From: Beijerinckiaceae bacterium
Lineage (GTDB): Bacteria > Pseudomonadota > Alphaproteobacteria > Rhizobiales > Beijerinckiaceae
Direction of reading: 5' to 3'
Assembly: GCA_027532775.1 (NCBI GenBank)
Contig: JAPZTO010000008.1
Location: 249,501 to 313,500, forward strand
Length of the DNA stretch: 64,000 nucleotides
A program made the position numbers and the translations under genes. Position 1 is the stretch's first letter. Each line of letters opens with the position of its first letter. Shown piece after piece: positions 35,880-46,293 of the stretch. A model generated the notes under the pieces. It did no database searches and was not told where the DNA came from. It saw only the letters and a program-made list of their open reading frames with translations.

Positions 35880-36482
35880 ATGTTCTACGAACCGCGTCTG
35901 CGCAATCACGGCCTGCCGCATGATCCGTTCAAGTCGCTTGTCGCGCCGCGGCCGATCGGCTGGATCTCGACCGTCTCGGCCGAAGGGTTGCCCAATCTCG
36001 CGCCCTATTCGTTCTTCAACGCGTTTTCGGACAAGCCGGCGATTGTCGGGTTTTCCTCCGCCGGGATGAAGGACAGCGCTGCCAATGCTGCGGAAACGGG
36101 TGAATTCGTCTGCAACATCGTCATCAAGGCCGATGTCGACGCGATGAACCAGAGTTCGGCGCCCTATCCGCGCGGGGTCAACGAATTCGAGAAGGCCGGG
36201 CTGGAGATGGAGCCGAGCCGCCTCGTGCGGCCGCCCCGCGTGAAGGGTGCGGCGGCCGCGCTGGAATGCAAGGTGACCTCGATCCAGAACCTGCCGGGTC
36301 TTGACGGGCAGGAGGGGCCGTATTTCCTCGTCCTCGGCGAGGTGGTGGGCATCCATATCGACGATGCCTTCATCCGCGACGGCAAGGTGGATTCCACGGC
36401 GATGAACCATCTCGCGCGGCTGGGCTATATGGAATATGCGGCCGTCGAATCCGTCTTCGCGCTGGAGCGGCCGACGGTTTGA
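35880..36482 (+). CDS. Flavin reductase-like (FMN-binding) protein
   Basis: A protein of 200 residues with the flavin reductase-like split-barrel fold. Signatures are LVAPRPIGWISTVSAEGLPN, APYSFFNAFSDKPAIVGFSS and TGEFVCNIV. These proteins bind FMN and may supply reduced flavin to an oxygenase. AAGGAG precedes the ATG. No partner oxygenase is adjacent. A palindromic repeat lies between it and the convergent lyase gene. Confidence 0.88.
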   Translation: MFYEPRLRNHGLPHDPFKSLVAPRPIGWISTVSAEGLPNLAPYSFFNAFSDKPAIVGFSSAGMKDSAANAAETGEFVCNIVIKADVDAMNQSSAPYPRGVNEFEKAGLEMEPSRLVRPPRVKGAAAALECKVTSIQNLPGLDGQEGPYFLVLGEVVGIHIDDAFIRDGKVDSTAMNHLARLGYMEYAAVESVFALERPTV

Positions 36483-36510
36483 GCCTGCGGCTTTCGTCTG
36501 CTCGCTTGAC

Positions 36511-36554
36511 GCATTTTCTTCAGGCGAACCGGTATCCACTTCGCCTGAAAATGC
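36511..36554. repeat. Short Rhizobiales-type intergenic palindrome
   Basis: GCATTTTC and GAAAATGC at the ends and AGGCGAA/TTCGCCT inside pair around a CCGGTATCCAC loop. I recognise this as a common palindromic repeat of Rhizobiales spacers. Placed between two convergent stops, it could also act as a terminator. Confidence 0.75.
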
Positions 36555-36555
36555 T

Positions 36556-37434
36556 CTAGCCCAACACCCCCGCGGCGCGGGCCCGCGCGAGGATCCGCGC
36601 CGCCTGCACGCGGTGGGGCTTGTCGATCATCTGGCCATCGATGCCGACCACGCCGGCATCCGGATGCTCGATGAAATAGCTCTCGATCTTCCGCGCCCAG
36701 TCGATCGCTGCGGCATCGGGCGTGAAAACCTCGTTGATCACCAGCACCTGCGCCGGGTGGATGGCCATCTTGGCGGTGAACCCGTCCTGCCGGGCGGCGA
36801 GGCATTCGGCCCGCAACGCATCCATGTTGCGGAAATCGACCGAGACCGTGTCGATCGGTGTCACATCCGCCGCAGCGGCGGCGAAGAGGGCCAGCGAGCG
36901 GGCCAGACGGAACGGTTCGGTATAGAGGCCGTTTTCGTCGCGGTTGCGCTCCGCGCCGATAGCCCCGGCGAGGTCCTCCGCGCCCCAGGTCAAGCCCTCA
37001 AGCCGCTGGCTGGCACCCGGGATGGTGCCGAGGCGGAACAGGGCGATCGGCGTTTCGGTGGCGATGGCGATGATGCGTGTGCCGCCATCGGGCAGGTTGT
37101 TTTCCGCCTCGCGGACGGCAATCAGGGCGCCGAGATGCTGGATATCGGCGCCGCCTTCGCATTTCGGCAGCATGATTGCCTCGGGCGCGCCGGGCATGAC
37201 GCCGTCCAGATCGGCGGCGATATCGCCCGAGCGCAGGGCATTGACGCGCACGACCAGCCGGGGCTGGCCGGGCTGGCGGGCCAGCAGGGCCTCGCGCACG
37301 ATGATGCGCGCCTCGGCCTTGCGGCTGGCCGCGACGGAATCCTCGAGGTCGAGGATCAGCGCATCGGAACCGGAGGCGAGGCCCTTGGCGATTTTCCTGG
37401 GATCATCGCCCGGAACGAACAGCATCGAACGCAT
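36556..37434 (-). CDS. CoA ester lyase (HpcH/HpaI family)
   Basis: A protein of 292 residues of the citrate lyase beta-subunit/malyl-CoA lyase family. The signatures are SMLFVPGDDPRKIAKG, DALILDLEDSVAASRK, VRVNALRSGDIAAD, IMLPKCEGGADI and FTAKMAIHPAQV. It cleaves or forms a malyl-CoA-type thioester by inference. It starts eight bases after the MaoC gene on the same strand, so a lyase and a hydratase acting on the same CoA ester are expected, for example a malyl-, methylmalyl- or citramalyl-CoA. Substrate choice is open. Confidence 0.88.
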   Translation of the reverse strand: MRSMLFVPGDDPRKIAKGLASGSDALILDLEDSVAASRKAEARIIVREALLARQPGQPRLVVRVNALRSGDIAADLDGVMPGAPEAIMLPKCEGGADIQHLGALIAVREAENNLPDGGTRIIAIATETPIALFRLGTIPGASQRLEGLTWGAEDLAGAIGAERNRDENGLYTEPFRLARSLALFAAAAADVTPIDTVSVDFRNMDALRAECLAARQDGFTAKMAIHPAQVLVINEVFTPDAAAIDWARKIESYFIEHPDAGVVGIDGQMIDKPHRVQAARILARARAAGVLG

Positions 37435-37442
37435 GAACCCTC

Positions 37443-37958
37443 TCAGCCCGGAATCGCTTTGCGCATGAAGGCCTGGCGGCGGCATTCCGCCACCAGGGTG
37501 CCATCCTGCCTGTAGGCCCGGTGGTGGAAATCGACGATGCCGGCATCGGGCCGCGACTTCGACTCGCGCTTGGCGATGATCTCCGTCGTGACATGTACCG
37601 AATCGCCCTCGAAAAGCGGGGCGGGGAATTTCACGTCGGTCATGCCGAGATTGCCGATCGTGGTGCCGACCGTGGTATCGTTGACCGAGATGCCGATCAT
37701 CAGCCCGAGGGTGAAGAGCGAATTCATCAGAGGCTTGCCCCATTCGGTTTCGGTGGCACAGAAATGCGCATCGATATGGAGCGGCTGCGGGTTCAGCGTC
37801 ATGTTGGAGAACAGCATGTTGTCCATCTGCGTGACGGTGCGCGTCAGGCCGTGGCGGATGGTCTCGCCGACGGTGAAATCCTCGAAATAACGGCCGCCAC
37901 GGGGATGGCGCGTCCCCGGACTCCAGGGCTGAGTCGGCGCGGGAAAGGGGGATGACAT
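37443..37958 (-). CDS. MaoC family dehydratase
   Basis: A protein of 171 residues with a hot-dog fold MaoC-like hydratase/dehydratase domain. RYFEDFTVGETIRHG opens the domain, and NPQPLHIDAHFCATETEWGK contains the hydratase motif with the catalytic histidine and preceding polar residue. It is followed by the lyase gene in one operon, suggesting that the product of one is the substrate of the other. It is half the length of mesaconyl-CoA hydratase, so that name is not applied. Confidence 0.88.
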   Translation of the reverse strand: MSSPFPAPTQPWSPGTRHPRGGRYFEDFTVGETIRHGLTRTVTQMDNMLFSNMTLNPQPLHIDAHFCATETEWGKPLMNSLFTLGLMIGISVNDTTVGTTIGNLGMTDVKFPAPLFEGDSVHVTTEIIAKRESKSRPDAGIVDFHHRAYRQDGTLVAECRRQAFMRKAIPG

Positions 37959-38108
37959 GCAAAAATCCTTGAAAATCAGAGGTCGAAAGCGTGGTCGTCT
38001 CAATTCGGAACAGAATTCTGCACCCGAATTAAACTGCGGTTTACCATAAACGGAGAAAGTTCAAGAGGGCCGGGGATCGAGCGAATCTCCGGCAGAGGGA
38101 TCCGCGCC

Positions 38109-39239
38109 ATGTTCTTTTTCACCACACCGAACCGGACGGAGTCGGTGCCGCAGGTGCAAGGCGAGCATCCGCTTTCCAGGCCGCTGCGGCAAGCCTCCGA
38201 GGCGACCGGCATTCCCTTCGACTACCTCGTCAAGACCGCGAAGCGCGAATCCAATCTCAACCCCGAGGCGAAGGCCGCGAGTTCGAGCGCAACCGGCCTG
38301 TTCCAGTTCATCGAGCAGACCTGGCTCGGCCTTGTGAAACGCGAGGGGCCCAATCTCGGCCTTGCCGAAGCGGCCAGCGCGATCCAGCGGGACGGTTCCG
38401 GTCGCTATGTCGTGCCGGAAGGCGACATGCGCCAGCAGATCCTCGCCTTGCGCAAGGACCCGACCCTCTCCGCCCGGCTCGCCGGTGTCTTCACCAGCGA
38501 GAACCGTTCTTCCCTGCGTGAGGCGCTTGGCCGGGACCCGACGGGCGGCGAACTCTATATCGCGCATTTCATGGGCGCGGGCGGGGCGAAGGAACTGATC
38601 GGCCTCGCCAATGGCAGTCCCGAGCGGTCTGCCGCCAGCGCCTTCCCCGAAGCGGCTTCGGCGAACCGCTCCATCTTCTTCGATCCCAAGGGCCGCGCCC
38701 GCACCACGCGCGAGGTCTATGCCCGGCTGGTTTCCTTCCATGACGGCGCCACATCCACCATGCCGCCGGCGATCCAGCAGGCGGGCATGCCGGCAGAGCC
38801 GGAAATGGCGACGCGTTCGCCGCTGGCCATCGCCCCCGCACGCGTCGCAACGGTGACAGGCGTGCCGCAGCCCAGCCCGGCAGCGGTGGGCGGCTTCTTC
38901 CGAACCGGGGCGAACAGCCAGGCCGGGGCCGACCTCCGCAAGACCTGGACCACGGTGGCCGAATCCCGGATGAACCCGAACGCGCCGTCCTTCTTTCCTC
39001 GGGCGGACCCGGTGAAGGTGGCCGCTGCCGAAGCGGCGATCATCGAGGCCGTGGACAAGCGGCTGAGCGATATCGAGCCGCCTTCGCCGCTGGCCGGCTT
39101 CGAGGCTATGGCCCGACCAACCGAGCCGTCGGTGGCCTATCCGGCCGTCCGTGCGCCCCTGCCGCCGATGCGGCCGGCCCATCTTGGCGGAACGGGTCCC
39201 CTCGACCTGACGCCGCCCCCTTCTTCTCCCAAGCGTTGA
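38109..39239 (+). CDS. Lytic transglycosylase (SLT) domain protein
   Basis: A protein of 376 residues. Residues 25-150 form an SLT domain: FDYLVKTAKRESNLNPEAKA holds the catalytic glutamate, followed by SSATGLFQFIEQTWLGLV and LYIAHFMGAGGA. The C-terminal half is proline- and alanine-rich and looks disordered. There is no clear signal peptide, so export may follow another route. It cuts peptidoglycan by inference. It starts a pair with the DUF2336 gene nine bases downstream. Confidence 0.85.
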   Translation: MFFFTTPNRTESVPQVQGEHPLSRPLRQASEATGIPFDYLVKTAKRESNLNPEAKAASSSATGLFQFIEQTWLGLVKREGPNLGLAEAASAIQRDGSGRYVVPEGDMRQQILALRKDPTLSARLAGVFTSENRSSLREALGRDPTGGELYIAHFMGAGGAKELIGLANGSPERSAASAFPEAASANRSIFFDPKGRARTTREVYARLVSFHDGATSTMPPAIQQAGMPAEPEMATRSPLAIAPARVATVTGVPQPSPAAVGGFFRTGANSQAGADLRKTWTTVAESRMNPNAPSFFPRADPVKVAAAEAAIIEAVDKRLSDIEPPSPLAGFEAMARPTEPSVAYPAVRAPLPPMRPAHLGGTGPLDLTPPPSSPKR

Positions 39240-39248
39240 GTCGAGAAC

Positions 39249-40670
39249 ATGCTGGTCAAATCGTTCCTGAGCTGGATGGATGAAGCGCCTGCCCGCGAGC
39301 GGGCCGAGGCGGCGACGGTACTGGCCGAGGCGTGGCAGGCCGGCGCGCTCGGCGAGGATACGCCGGAGTCGGTGGAGGCCGCCCTGACATCGGTGCTTGA
39401 CGATCCTTCGCCGATGGTTCGCCGGGCCCTTGCGCTGGCCTTTGCCGAGAGCCGGGAAGCGCCGCGCCATCTTGTCCTTGGCCTCGCCGCCGATCAGGCG
39501 GAGGTTTCGGCGCCGCTCATCGCCCGCTCGCCGCTTCTGACCGAAGCCGATCTCGTTGATCTCGCAGCAACCGGAGAACGCAAGGCGCTGGTGGCGATCG
39601 CCATCCGGCAGGATGTCAGCCGCGCGGTTGCGCAGGCGCTCATCCACCGGCGCGATGCCGATTCCGCTTTCGCGCTGGCCGGGAACGGTGCCAGCGAGAT
39701 AGCCGAGGCGGACCTGCTGGCGCTGATCGAGGCGTTCGGCCATCTGCCGAAATTCCGCTCCGTCGTGCAGGCGCGCCCCGACCTGCCCGTCACGGCCCGG
39801 CATGCCCTGATGCTGCGTACGGCGGAGGGGCTCGGCCAGTTCGTGACCGAGGGCGGCTTCCTGCCGGGAGGGCGGAAGGCGCGCCTCCTCGACGATACGC
39901 TCCAGAGCGGAACGATTGCATTGGCGCGGCAGAGCCCCGGCGAGACCGGCCGCTTCGTGGCCCATCTGCGCCGGCAGGGGCTGCTGACACCAGCCCTGCT
40001 GCTGCGGAGCGTCCTTGGCGGCGACCTCGGGCTTGTTACCGAGGCTTTGGCCGATCTCTGCTCGGTGCCGGCAAGCCGCGTCGTCGCGCTGCTGCGCGGG
40101 CGCTCCGAACCCTCGATCCTCGTCCTGCTGCGGCGCGCGGGCCTGCCGGCCTTTGCCGAGCCGGTGCTGGCAGCAGCGATCATGGCGGCGGCCCGCCTGC
40201 CTGCCGGCGAAGGACGCGGCGAATTCTCGTTGCCGGTGCTCCGGGCGGCGCAGGGCGCCTGTATCGACATTGCCGGCGAGGAGGGCGTGCGGCTGATGGC
40301 CATGCTCCGCCGCTTCGAGGCCCAGACGATGCGGGAGGAATCCCGTGCCCGGGCGGAAAGCCTCCGGCAGGATCTCCGCCAGGAAAAGTCCGAATTGCTG
40401 GCGCTCAGCCTGCCGGGTGACGCACAGGATCTGCTGCGTCTCGGCGGGTTCGATTCCGAGGGGGAGAAGCTGGTCGCGGAGATTGTCCGGGCCCAGCCCG
40501 AGGCGGCCATACCGAAGCGCCGCATCCTGCGCGAGCGCGGTCTCGTGCTCGACGAGCCGATCCCCGATCTCGCGACGATCATCGCCGAATGGAAGACCGA
40601 ACTCGGCATGCCCCCGGCGACGCTGCCGGTGGCCTCAACGCAAAAGCCCGGCCGAAGCCGGGCTGCATGA
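39249..40670 (+). CDS. DUF2336 domain protein
   Basis: A protein of 473 residues, almost wholly alpha-helical and built of HEAT-like repeats, as in the alphaproteobacterial DUF2336 family. Repeats include SVLDDPSPMVRRALALAFAE and LIARSPLLTEADLVDLAATG. The family has no proven role; the genomic pairing here is with a lytic transglycosylase. Its last codons carry a hairpin that would terminate the convergent Hpt gene. Confidence 0.85.
   Translation: MLVKSFLSWMDEAPARERAEAATVLAEAWQAGALGEDTPESVEAALTSVLDDPSPMVRRALALAFAESREAPRHLVLGLAADQAEVSAPLIARSPLLTEADLVDLAATGERKALVAIAIRQDVSRAVAQALIHRRDADSAFALAGNGASEIAEADLLALIEAFGHLPKFRSVVQARPDLPVTARHALMLRTAEGLGQFVTEGGFLPGGRKARLLDDTLQSGTIALARQSPGETGRFVAHLRRQGLLTPALLLRSVLGGDLGLVTEALADLCSVPASRVVALLRGRSEPSILVLLRRAGLPAFAEPVLAAAIMAAARLPAGEGRGEFSLPVLRAAQGACIDIAGEEGVRLMAMLRRFEAQTMREESRARAESLRQDLRQEKSELLALSLPGDAQDLLRLGGFDSEGEKLVAEIVRAQPEAAIPKRRILRERGLVLDEPIPDLATIIAEWKTELGMPPATLPVASTQKPGRSRAA
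40645..40664 (-). terminator. Terminator embedded in the DUF2336 3' end
   Basis: AGCCCGGC (40645-40652) pairs with GCCGGGCT (40657-40664) around CGAA. On the minus strand a short T run follows. It lies 34 bases past the Hpt stop, inside the coding end of the opposite gene. Confidence 0.7.
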
Positions 40671-40697
40671 CGGGGCCTTCGCTGCTTGCAGCAAGGC

Positions 40698-41291
40698 TCA
40701 GGTGGAGCGGCGGAACCGCATCTCCTCCTGCATCGCCTTCTGGCGCGCATCGACGACACGGTCGATCGCACGGCGCAGGTTATGGATGATCTGCGTGGCC
40801 ACCGGGTTGGCATAGTCGCGGATGTTGTTCCGGTAGATGGCCTTCACGGAATCGACATGGTGCGCGACAAGCTGGATTGGCAGGTAATCCGGCTCGATCT
40901 TGTCCAGCAGCTTGGACAGCGAGCCGGCGATTTCCGCCGCGATCGGGAAGCCGAACACCGCCGCCTGGCCGCGGATATCATGCGAGGCCCGGAAAAGCGG
41001 GCCGACATCGCGCTGGTCGGGCGGGGAATCGCGGAAGACCTCGTAGGCCGCGATGAGGCGGTTCACCTCGTCGCCCATCCAGTTCTGGAAGTCGCCGGAG
41101 AGATCCTTCATGGCCGCATCGGCCGCCGCGACGGACATCTCGTCCACGCCGACCGCATCGGAGGAGCGCACCGCCGCCTTGGCGCGGAGCGTGCCGCCGA
41201 GATGGATCACGCGCGTATCGCCGAAATCCTGGGCAACCGTGCCGTCCGATTCCGGCTGCTCGCTCGTGGCGAGTGAGTTGTTCCTATGCAT
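40698..41291 (-). CDS. Hpt domain phosphotransfer protein
   Basis: A protein of 197 residues. The central segment FRASHDIRGQAAVFGFP carries the phospho-accepting histidine of an Hpt domain, surrounded by helices, and the C-terminal coil RRAIDRVVDARQKAMQEE may be used in dimerisation. It overlaps the receiver gene by eight bases. A matching kinase is not adjacent; the hybrid kinase at 52322 is one candidate partner by inference. Confidence 0.85.
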   Translation of the reverse strand: MHRNNSLATSEQPESDGTVAQDFGDTRVIHLGGTLRAKAAVRSSDAVGVDEMSVAAADAAMKDLSGDFQNWMGDEVNRLIAAYEVFRDSPPDQRDVGPLFRASHDIRGQAAVFGFPIAAEIAGSLSKLLDKIEPDYLPIQLVAHHVDSVKAIYRNNIRDYANPVATQIIHNLRRAIDRVVDARQKAMQEEMRFRRST

Positions 41292-41802
41292 TGCCTATCC
41301 CCGTATTCGCGAAGGCCGCAGCGGCACCGCGGTTCTTGTACTGGTCCGCCTTCACGAGATGGCGACGGTCGGGACCGAAATAGTTTTCCGTGCGGATGAA
41401 CGGGCGCGGATTGAGAACCACCTTGGCGATCCGGGCATAGAGGCCCTTGGCCGAGATCGGCTTGACGAGCATTTCCGAAACGCCGGCATCCCGGGCCTCG
41501 AAAACGCGGTTCCGCTCGGCATAGCCGGTGACCATGATGATCGGGACGAACGGGTTCGGGCTGGTATCCGGCTGGCGGATCATCTTGGTCAGCTCGATCC
41601 CGTCGAAGACCGGCATCGACCAGTCGGTGATCACGACATCGGGGAGGTGGGTGGCGAAGGATTCCAGCCCGGCCGCGCCATCCTCGGCCTCGAAGACCTC
41701 GCGCGTGCCGAACCCGTGGAGGAGCGTGCGGATGATGCGGCGCATATAGCCGTTGTCATCGATCACGAGGAAACGCAGGCGGCTACAATCGACGCGAAAC
41801 AT
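41284..41802 (-). CDS. Single-domain response regulator (CheY-like)
   Basis: A protein of 172 residues with one receiver domain: acidic pair in LVIDDNGYMRR, phospho-aspartate in VVITDWSMPVFDG, threonine in IIMVTGYAE and lysine in LVKPISAKG. It ends in a short tail NYFGPDRRH seen in alphaproteobacterial regulators of this kind. It overlaps the Hpt gene by eight bases, so the two likely form one phosphorelay unit. Confidence 0.92.
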   Translation of the reverse strand: MFRVDCSRLRFLVIDDNGYMRRIIRTLLHGFGTREVFEAEDGAAGLESFATHLPDVVITDWSMPVFDGIELTKMIRQPDTSPNPFVPIIMVTGYAERNRVFEARDAGVSEMLVKPISAKGLYARIAKVVLNPRPFIRTENYFGPDRRHLVKADQYKNRGAAAAFANTGIGNA

Positions 41803-41909
41803 GCATAGCCCAGCGCGTCACGGATCCTGCCGCCGGCCCTGGCGTGTGACGCGAAACTGCACCCGGGCCGAAGAATTCTCTCAACACCGGCGAAACTAAT
41901 CAAAGACCG

Positions 41910-42779
41910 TTAACGTGCCGTGAAATGCCGCTCTCTTCCATGCAGATCGGCTGGGTCAGTACCGAATTGTTCGCGCAGGATCCGTTCGTCGAGGGAATGC
42001 CCGGGATCATGCAGCATGACCAGGTTGACCGAGCGATCCATCGCCACCGAGACTTCCCGTGCGTCACGCGTCTCGAAATGGTCGGCCACGGCCGCCACGG
42101 GGCGTTTTTCCGCCTCCAGCACCGTGATTGTGATGGCGGTGCTGTCGGGCAGCAATGCGCCGCGCCAGTGACGCGGCCGGAAGGCGGAGATCGGCGTCAG
42201 CGCGATCAACGGCGCATTCAGCGGCAGGATCGGGCCGTTTGCCGAGAAATTATAGGCGGTCGAGCCTGTCGGCGTGGCGACAAGCACGCCATCCGCCACC
42301 AGTTCGGGCAGCCGGACCTGGCCATCGATGGCGATTTCCAGCTTCGCGGCCTGGAAGGTCTGGCGAAGCAGCGAAACCTCGTTGAGGGCCCGCGCCTCGG
42401 TCACACGCCCTGCCGAATCGCGGCAGCGCATGTTGAGCGGATGCACGATGCTGCGCTCCGCCTGCGCGATCCTCTCGACAAGGCCATCCTCGCGGAACTC
42501 GTTCATGAGGAAGCCGACCGAGCCGCGATTCATGCCGTAGATCGGCTTCTCGGTGCCGAGGAAGCGGTGCAGGGTCTGCAGCATGAAGCCGTCGCCGCCG
42601 AGCGCCACAACGATATCGGCCTTGTCCGGGTCGTTCTCGCCATAGAAGCGGGAAAGCCGCCGGGCTGCCAGCTGGGCTTCCGGTGCGGTCGAGGCGACAA
42701 AGGCGAGCACCGGGTTGGATGACCGGCTGGCCGGCATGCCGGCAAGACCGGCGGCGGAACTCTCGCCCTCGTTGCTCAT
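41910..42779 (-). CDS. nadK: NAD kinase
   Basis: A protein of 289 residues that phosphorylates NAD to NADP. The GGDG motif is present in [19 protein letters not shown], and the second signature is [33 protein letters not shown] lies between them. The start at 42779 (MSNEGES) gives normal length. It is preceded by a region of more than 200 bases including the terminator of the neighbouring MBL gene. Confidence 0.95.
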   Translation of the reverse strand: MSNEGESSAAGLAGMPASRSSNPVLAFVASTAPEAQLAARRLSRFYGENDPDKADIVVALGGDGFMLQTLHRFLGTEKPIYGMNRGSVGFLMNEFREDGLVERIAQAERSIVHPLNMRCRDSAGRVTEARALNEVSLLRQTFQAAKLEIAIDGQVRLPELVADGVLVATPTGSTAYNFSANGPILPLNAPLIALTPISAFRPRHWRGALLPDSTAITITVLEAEKRPVAAVADHFETRDAREVSVAMDRSVNLVMLHDPGHSLDERILREQFGTDPADLHGRERHFTAR

Positions 42780-42934
42780 GCGCCCTCCCGGCGATCTGCG
42801 GCGCACTGGCCACCTTTGGAAGGGACGGTAGCCATGTCGGGCGCAAAGGCAAGGTGCCGGCTGCCGCGGGAGCGGGAAACCCGGCGCGCGCGGGGCAGCA
42901 GAAAACCGGGCGATCGGGGAACCGGGCCAGCAAA

Positions 42935-42963
42935 AAAGGCAGGGCGGTTTGCGCCCTGCCTTT
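42935..42963 (-). terminator. Intrinsic terminator after the MBL-fold gene
   Basis: AAAGGCAGGGCG and CGCCCTGCCTTT pair over twelve bases with a five-base loop. On the minus strand the stem is extended by further T residues, 29 bases past the stop at 42992. Confidence 0.85.
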
Positions 42964-42991
42964 CCTGAGTGTCAGGCCGGATGGCCGGAAT

Positions 42992-43972
42992 TTACGACCA
43001 CTGGGCCGGAACGAAGCGATAGCCGGCGCCTTCCTTGGCGATGAACCCGGTGGCCGGGAACGAGGCATGGTAGAAGGCGAGGCGAATCTTGTCGGCAGCC
43101 GCCATGTCGAGGATACGCTTGCGCGTCGCCACGGCCTTGTCGGCGTCCATGTCGAACATGACCTTCCATTCCGGGTTCGCGGCGAAGAGAACCGGTGTGT
43201 TGGTCGTGTCGGCGACATACATCATCTTCGCATTGCCCGAGGCGACGACGAAGGCGGTGTGGCCCGGCGTATGGCCCGAAGCGTCAACCGTGGTGATGCC
43301 GGTAACGATTTCCTGGCCCCACTTGAACTGCTTCACATCCTTGGCGCTCGGCGCGAGCACGCGGCGGACACCCTGGAAGGCACCCTTCATGGCATCCGGC
43401 GCGGCGGCCATGCGGGCGTCGTCCATCCAGAAGGCCCATTCGGCTTCCGGCACCATGATCTCGGCATTCGGATAGACGATTTCGCCGGCCTTGTTGCGCA
43501 GGCCCTGCAGGTGGTCGCCGTGGAAATGGCTGAGAACGACGGTGTCGACCATCGACGGCTCGATGCCCGCCGCTTTCATGGCGGCAACGGTGCGGCCGTT
43601 GGTCGGGCCACCATTGTCGTTGAAGCCGGTATCGATCAGCACCAGCTTCGAGCCGGTGTTGACGAGAACGGCGGTGAAGCTGATCGTAAGCTTGTCCGTC
43701 GGCAGGAAAGCGTCGGCCAGCGTCTTCTGGACGGCTTCCAGCGGCGCATTGCGAACGAAGGATGCGTCGAGCGGCCGGGTGAATTCACCTTCGTGCAGGG
43801 CGATGATCTCGAACTCGCCGAGCTTGTAGCGGTAGAAGGACGGGCTCGGCGCGCCGACGATCGGCGCCTTGGCCATGGCCGGGGTGCTGACCCCGCGCAG
43901 GATTGCCGGGGCGGCAATAAGCGCCGAGCCGGCAAGCGTGGTGGTGGTAAGAACGGAACGGCGGGAAATCAT
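42992..43972 (-). CDS. MBL-fold metallo-hydrolase, Tat-exported
   Basis: A protein of 326 residues. The N terminus MISRRSVLTTTTLAGSALIA looks like a twin-arginine signal peptide. The metallo-beta-lactamase fold has the ligand motif VLSHFHGDHLQG, then SGHTPGHTAFVV and VADTTN. It probably hydrolyses a lactone, thioester or similar in the periplasm. I chose the ATG at 43972 because it begins the Tat signal; an in-frame ATG at 43987 would add five residues. Confidence 0.88.
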   Translation of the reverse strand: MISRRSVLTTTTLAGSALIAAPAILRGVSTPAMAKAPIVGAPSPSFYRYKLGEFEIIALHEGEFTRPLDASFVRNAPLEAVQKTLADAFLPTDKLTISFTAVLVNTGSKLVLIDTGFNDNGGPTNGRTVAAMKAAGIEPSMVDTVVLSHFHGDHLQGLRNKAGEIVYPNAEIMVPEAEWAFWMDDARMAAAPDAMKGAFQGVRRVLAPSAKDVKQFKWGQEIVTGITTVDASGHTPGHTAFVVASGNAKMMYVADTTNTPVLFAANPEWKVMFDMDADKAVATRKRILDMAAADKIRLAFYHASFPATGFIAKEGAGYRFVPAQWS

Positions 43973-44295
43973 GTCGGTCTCCTCCATTGTGCCGGGCTGG
44001 ATCACGCGTCCGCACCGGCTTGAGCATCTGAACAAGAGTGTCCCATAGATCGGGCGGCAGCGTCGATTAGCGACATTCATAGACGCAAATATTCTTTGCG
44101 TGAAAACAAAAAACAGTCGGATCGCCGCGTCCCGTCTTTTTGTCCGGAAAGGCCGGAATCCGCTCGGATTTTCGGCGCATTGCCTCGGTTTTCGGCAGGT
44201 CCGACCAAGCAACAATTCACCACTTCTTCAACAATGCCCGCCATAGTTGCGGCGTTAGTGACGTCGATGGCGCGGTTGCGCTCGAGGGGGATGGA

Positions 44296-46293
44296 ATGAG
44301 TGAGGCCAGAAAAGCCAGCGTTCTGGGGCGATTTGGACGGTCGGTGACCTGGAAAATCGCGTTGATTGCCCTGGGACCGGTGATCGGGCTGGGGCTGACA
44401 CTGGCCCTTAACCAGCATGCTGACCAGATCCGCAGCGAAGCGGACCGGGCCTATCAGGTTTCGGTCGAGGAACTGGCGCAGGTCGATATCCTCTCCTCGA
44501 ATCTCTCGCTGATCACGTCTCAGGTTTCCTCCTATCTCGAAAGCCGGACCGACCTTGTCGAGCGCGAGATCCTTGTCGGCATCACGGATGCCCAGAAGGC
44601 CCTCGACAAGCTGAAGGCCTCGAACGACCAGCAGATGCGGGACAGTGTCGAGAATGCCGAATTGCGGCTGAAGCGCGCGAAGGATTCCTTCGGCACGCTG
44701 AAGGAAAAGGTCGAGGCGGTGGGCCGGACCAGCAATGACGGCCTGACCGATGATCTCGACAAGATGACCGAGGTGCTCTCGGCCCTGTTCGACGGCGCGA
44801 CCTCGACCCATGAGGGCTTCCGCCCGCTGGCCGGTGCCTATGGCGAACTGCGCGGCGTCGAGCTGCGCTACCGCTGGAAGCGCGACGACAAGCTGGAAAA
44901 CCGCATCGAATTCATGCGTTCCGGCCTGATCGAGCGCCTGACCCGGGCCGATTTCGACCGGCCGCAGGCGGATATGCTGCTCGAATCCGTGCGCAAGCAG
45001 AAGGCAACCTATGATTCCTGGCGGCAGGGCGTGGCGTCGGAGCGCGAGGCGCGCGACGATACTGTCGGCCATGCCAAGCGCGCATTGGCCGCGACGGCCG
45101 CGATCCGGGACCGGGCCGATGCCCGCCAGGCTGAAGCCCGTCGCCAGAATGCGGCGGCCAACGACCAGGCGGCTCAATGGTCGCTGATCACGGCGGCTCT
45201 TGCGGCGCTGATTTCTGTGGCGATCATCTTCGTGATTGGCCGTGGTATCGGTAAGGCCCTGTCCCGCCTGGCCCTTGCGATGCGCCGCGTCGCCGATGGC
45301 GAGGCCGATGTCGAGATCCCCTACACCACCCGTAAGGACGAGATCGGCGATATGGCCCAGGCGCTCGGCGTCTTCCAGATGTCGATTTCCGAACGTGCCG
45401 AACTGACGCGGCGTTCCGAGGAGGAGGGCGCGGCCCGTCTCTCGCGGGCCCGCCGGGTCGAGGCGGCGATCAGCGGTTTCGCCTCCTCGATCGAATCGGC
45501 CCTGCAGCACCTGCAATCCTCGGCCGACAAGATGCGCCAGGCGTCGGAAACGCTCGACAACGATTCGCGCGCCCTTACGGCCCAGGCCGAAGTGGCGGGC
45601 AACGCGACGGCCATCGCCTCGCGGGAAGTCTCCTCGGTGGCGGTTGCGGCCGAGCAGCTGTCGAAATCGGTGGATGAAGTCTCCCGCCAGGCTGTCCGCT
45701 CGACCGAGGTCGCCGACCGCGCCGTCCAGCAATCGCATCGGGCGACTTCGATGATGTCGGAACTCGCCGCGGAAGCCGACAAGATCGGCGGCGTGGTGGA
45801 GTTGATCCGTTCGATTGCCGGCCAGACCAACCTTCTCGCGCTCAACGCGACGATCGAGGCGGCCCGCGCCGGGGAGGCCGGCAAGGGCTTCGCGGTCGTG
45901 GCCAGCGAAGTGAAGGCGCTCGCCAACCAGACGGCGCAGGCAACCGAGGACATCGTCTCGCGGATCAACTCGATCCAGAGCGCCTCGGGCGATGTCAGCC
46001 AGGCGATCGGCCAGATCGGCGGGATCCTCTCCGAGATGAGCGCGATCGCCACGAGCGTCGCCTCGGCGGTCGAGGAGCAATCCAGCGCGATCGCGACGAT
46101 CTCGGACAATGTCAACGAAGCGGCACGCAGCTCCGCGGAAGGCGCCTCGGCGATCCGCGATGCCGAGAGCCGGGCGTCGTCCAGCCGCTCGACCTCGACG
46201 GAAGTAGCGCAGGCCGCCCAGACTGTCGCCAGCGAGGCGGTGTCGCTCGAAGGCGTGGTCTCGACCTTCCTCGAGGAAGTGCGCGCCGCCTGA
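44296..46293 (+). CDS. Methyl-accepting chemotaxis protein
   Basis: A protein of 665 residues. One membrane helix near residues 17-35 and a second near 300-320 ([20 protein letters not shown]) bound a helical periplasmic sensor of about 260 residues. A HAMP domain follows, and then the signalling domain with the conserved tip [20 protein letters not shown] and [16 protein letters not shown]. There is no CheR-binding pentapeptide at the C terminus. No che genes are in the window, so it depends on chemotaxis proteins encoded elsewhere. Confidence 0.95.
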   Translation: MSEARKASVLGRFGRSVTWKIALIALGPVIGLGLTLALNQHADQIRSEADRAYQVSVEELAQVDILSSNLSLITSQVSSYLESRTDLVEREILVGITDAQKALDKLKASNDQQMRDSVENAELRLKRAKDSFGTLKEKVEAVGRTSNDGLTDDLDKMTEVLSALFDGATSTHEGFRPLAGAYGELRGVELRYRWKRDDKLENRIEFMRSGLIERLTRADFDRPQADMLLESVRKQKATYDSWRQGVASEREARDDTVGHAKRALAATAAIRDRADARQAEARRQNAAANDQAAQWSLITAALAALISVAIIFVIGRGIGKALSRLALAMRRVADGEADVEIPYTTRKDEIGDMAQALGVFQMSISERAELTRRSEEEGAARLSRARRVEAAISGFASSIESALQHLQSSADKMRQASETLDNDSRALTAQAEVAGNATAIASREVSSVAVAAEQLSKSVDEVSRQAVRSTEVADRAVQQSHRATSMMSELAAEADKIGGVVELIRSIAGQTNLLALNATIEAARAGEAGKGFAVVASEVKALANQTAQATEDIVSRINSIQSASGDVSQAIGQIGGILSEMSAIATSVASAVEEQSSAIATISDNVNEAARSSAEGASAIRDAESRASSSRSTSTEVAQAAQTVASEAVSLEGVVSTFLEEVRAA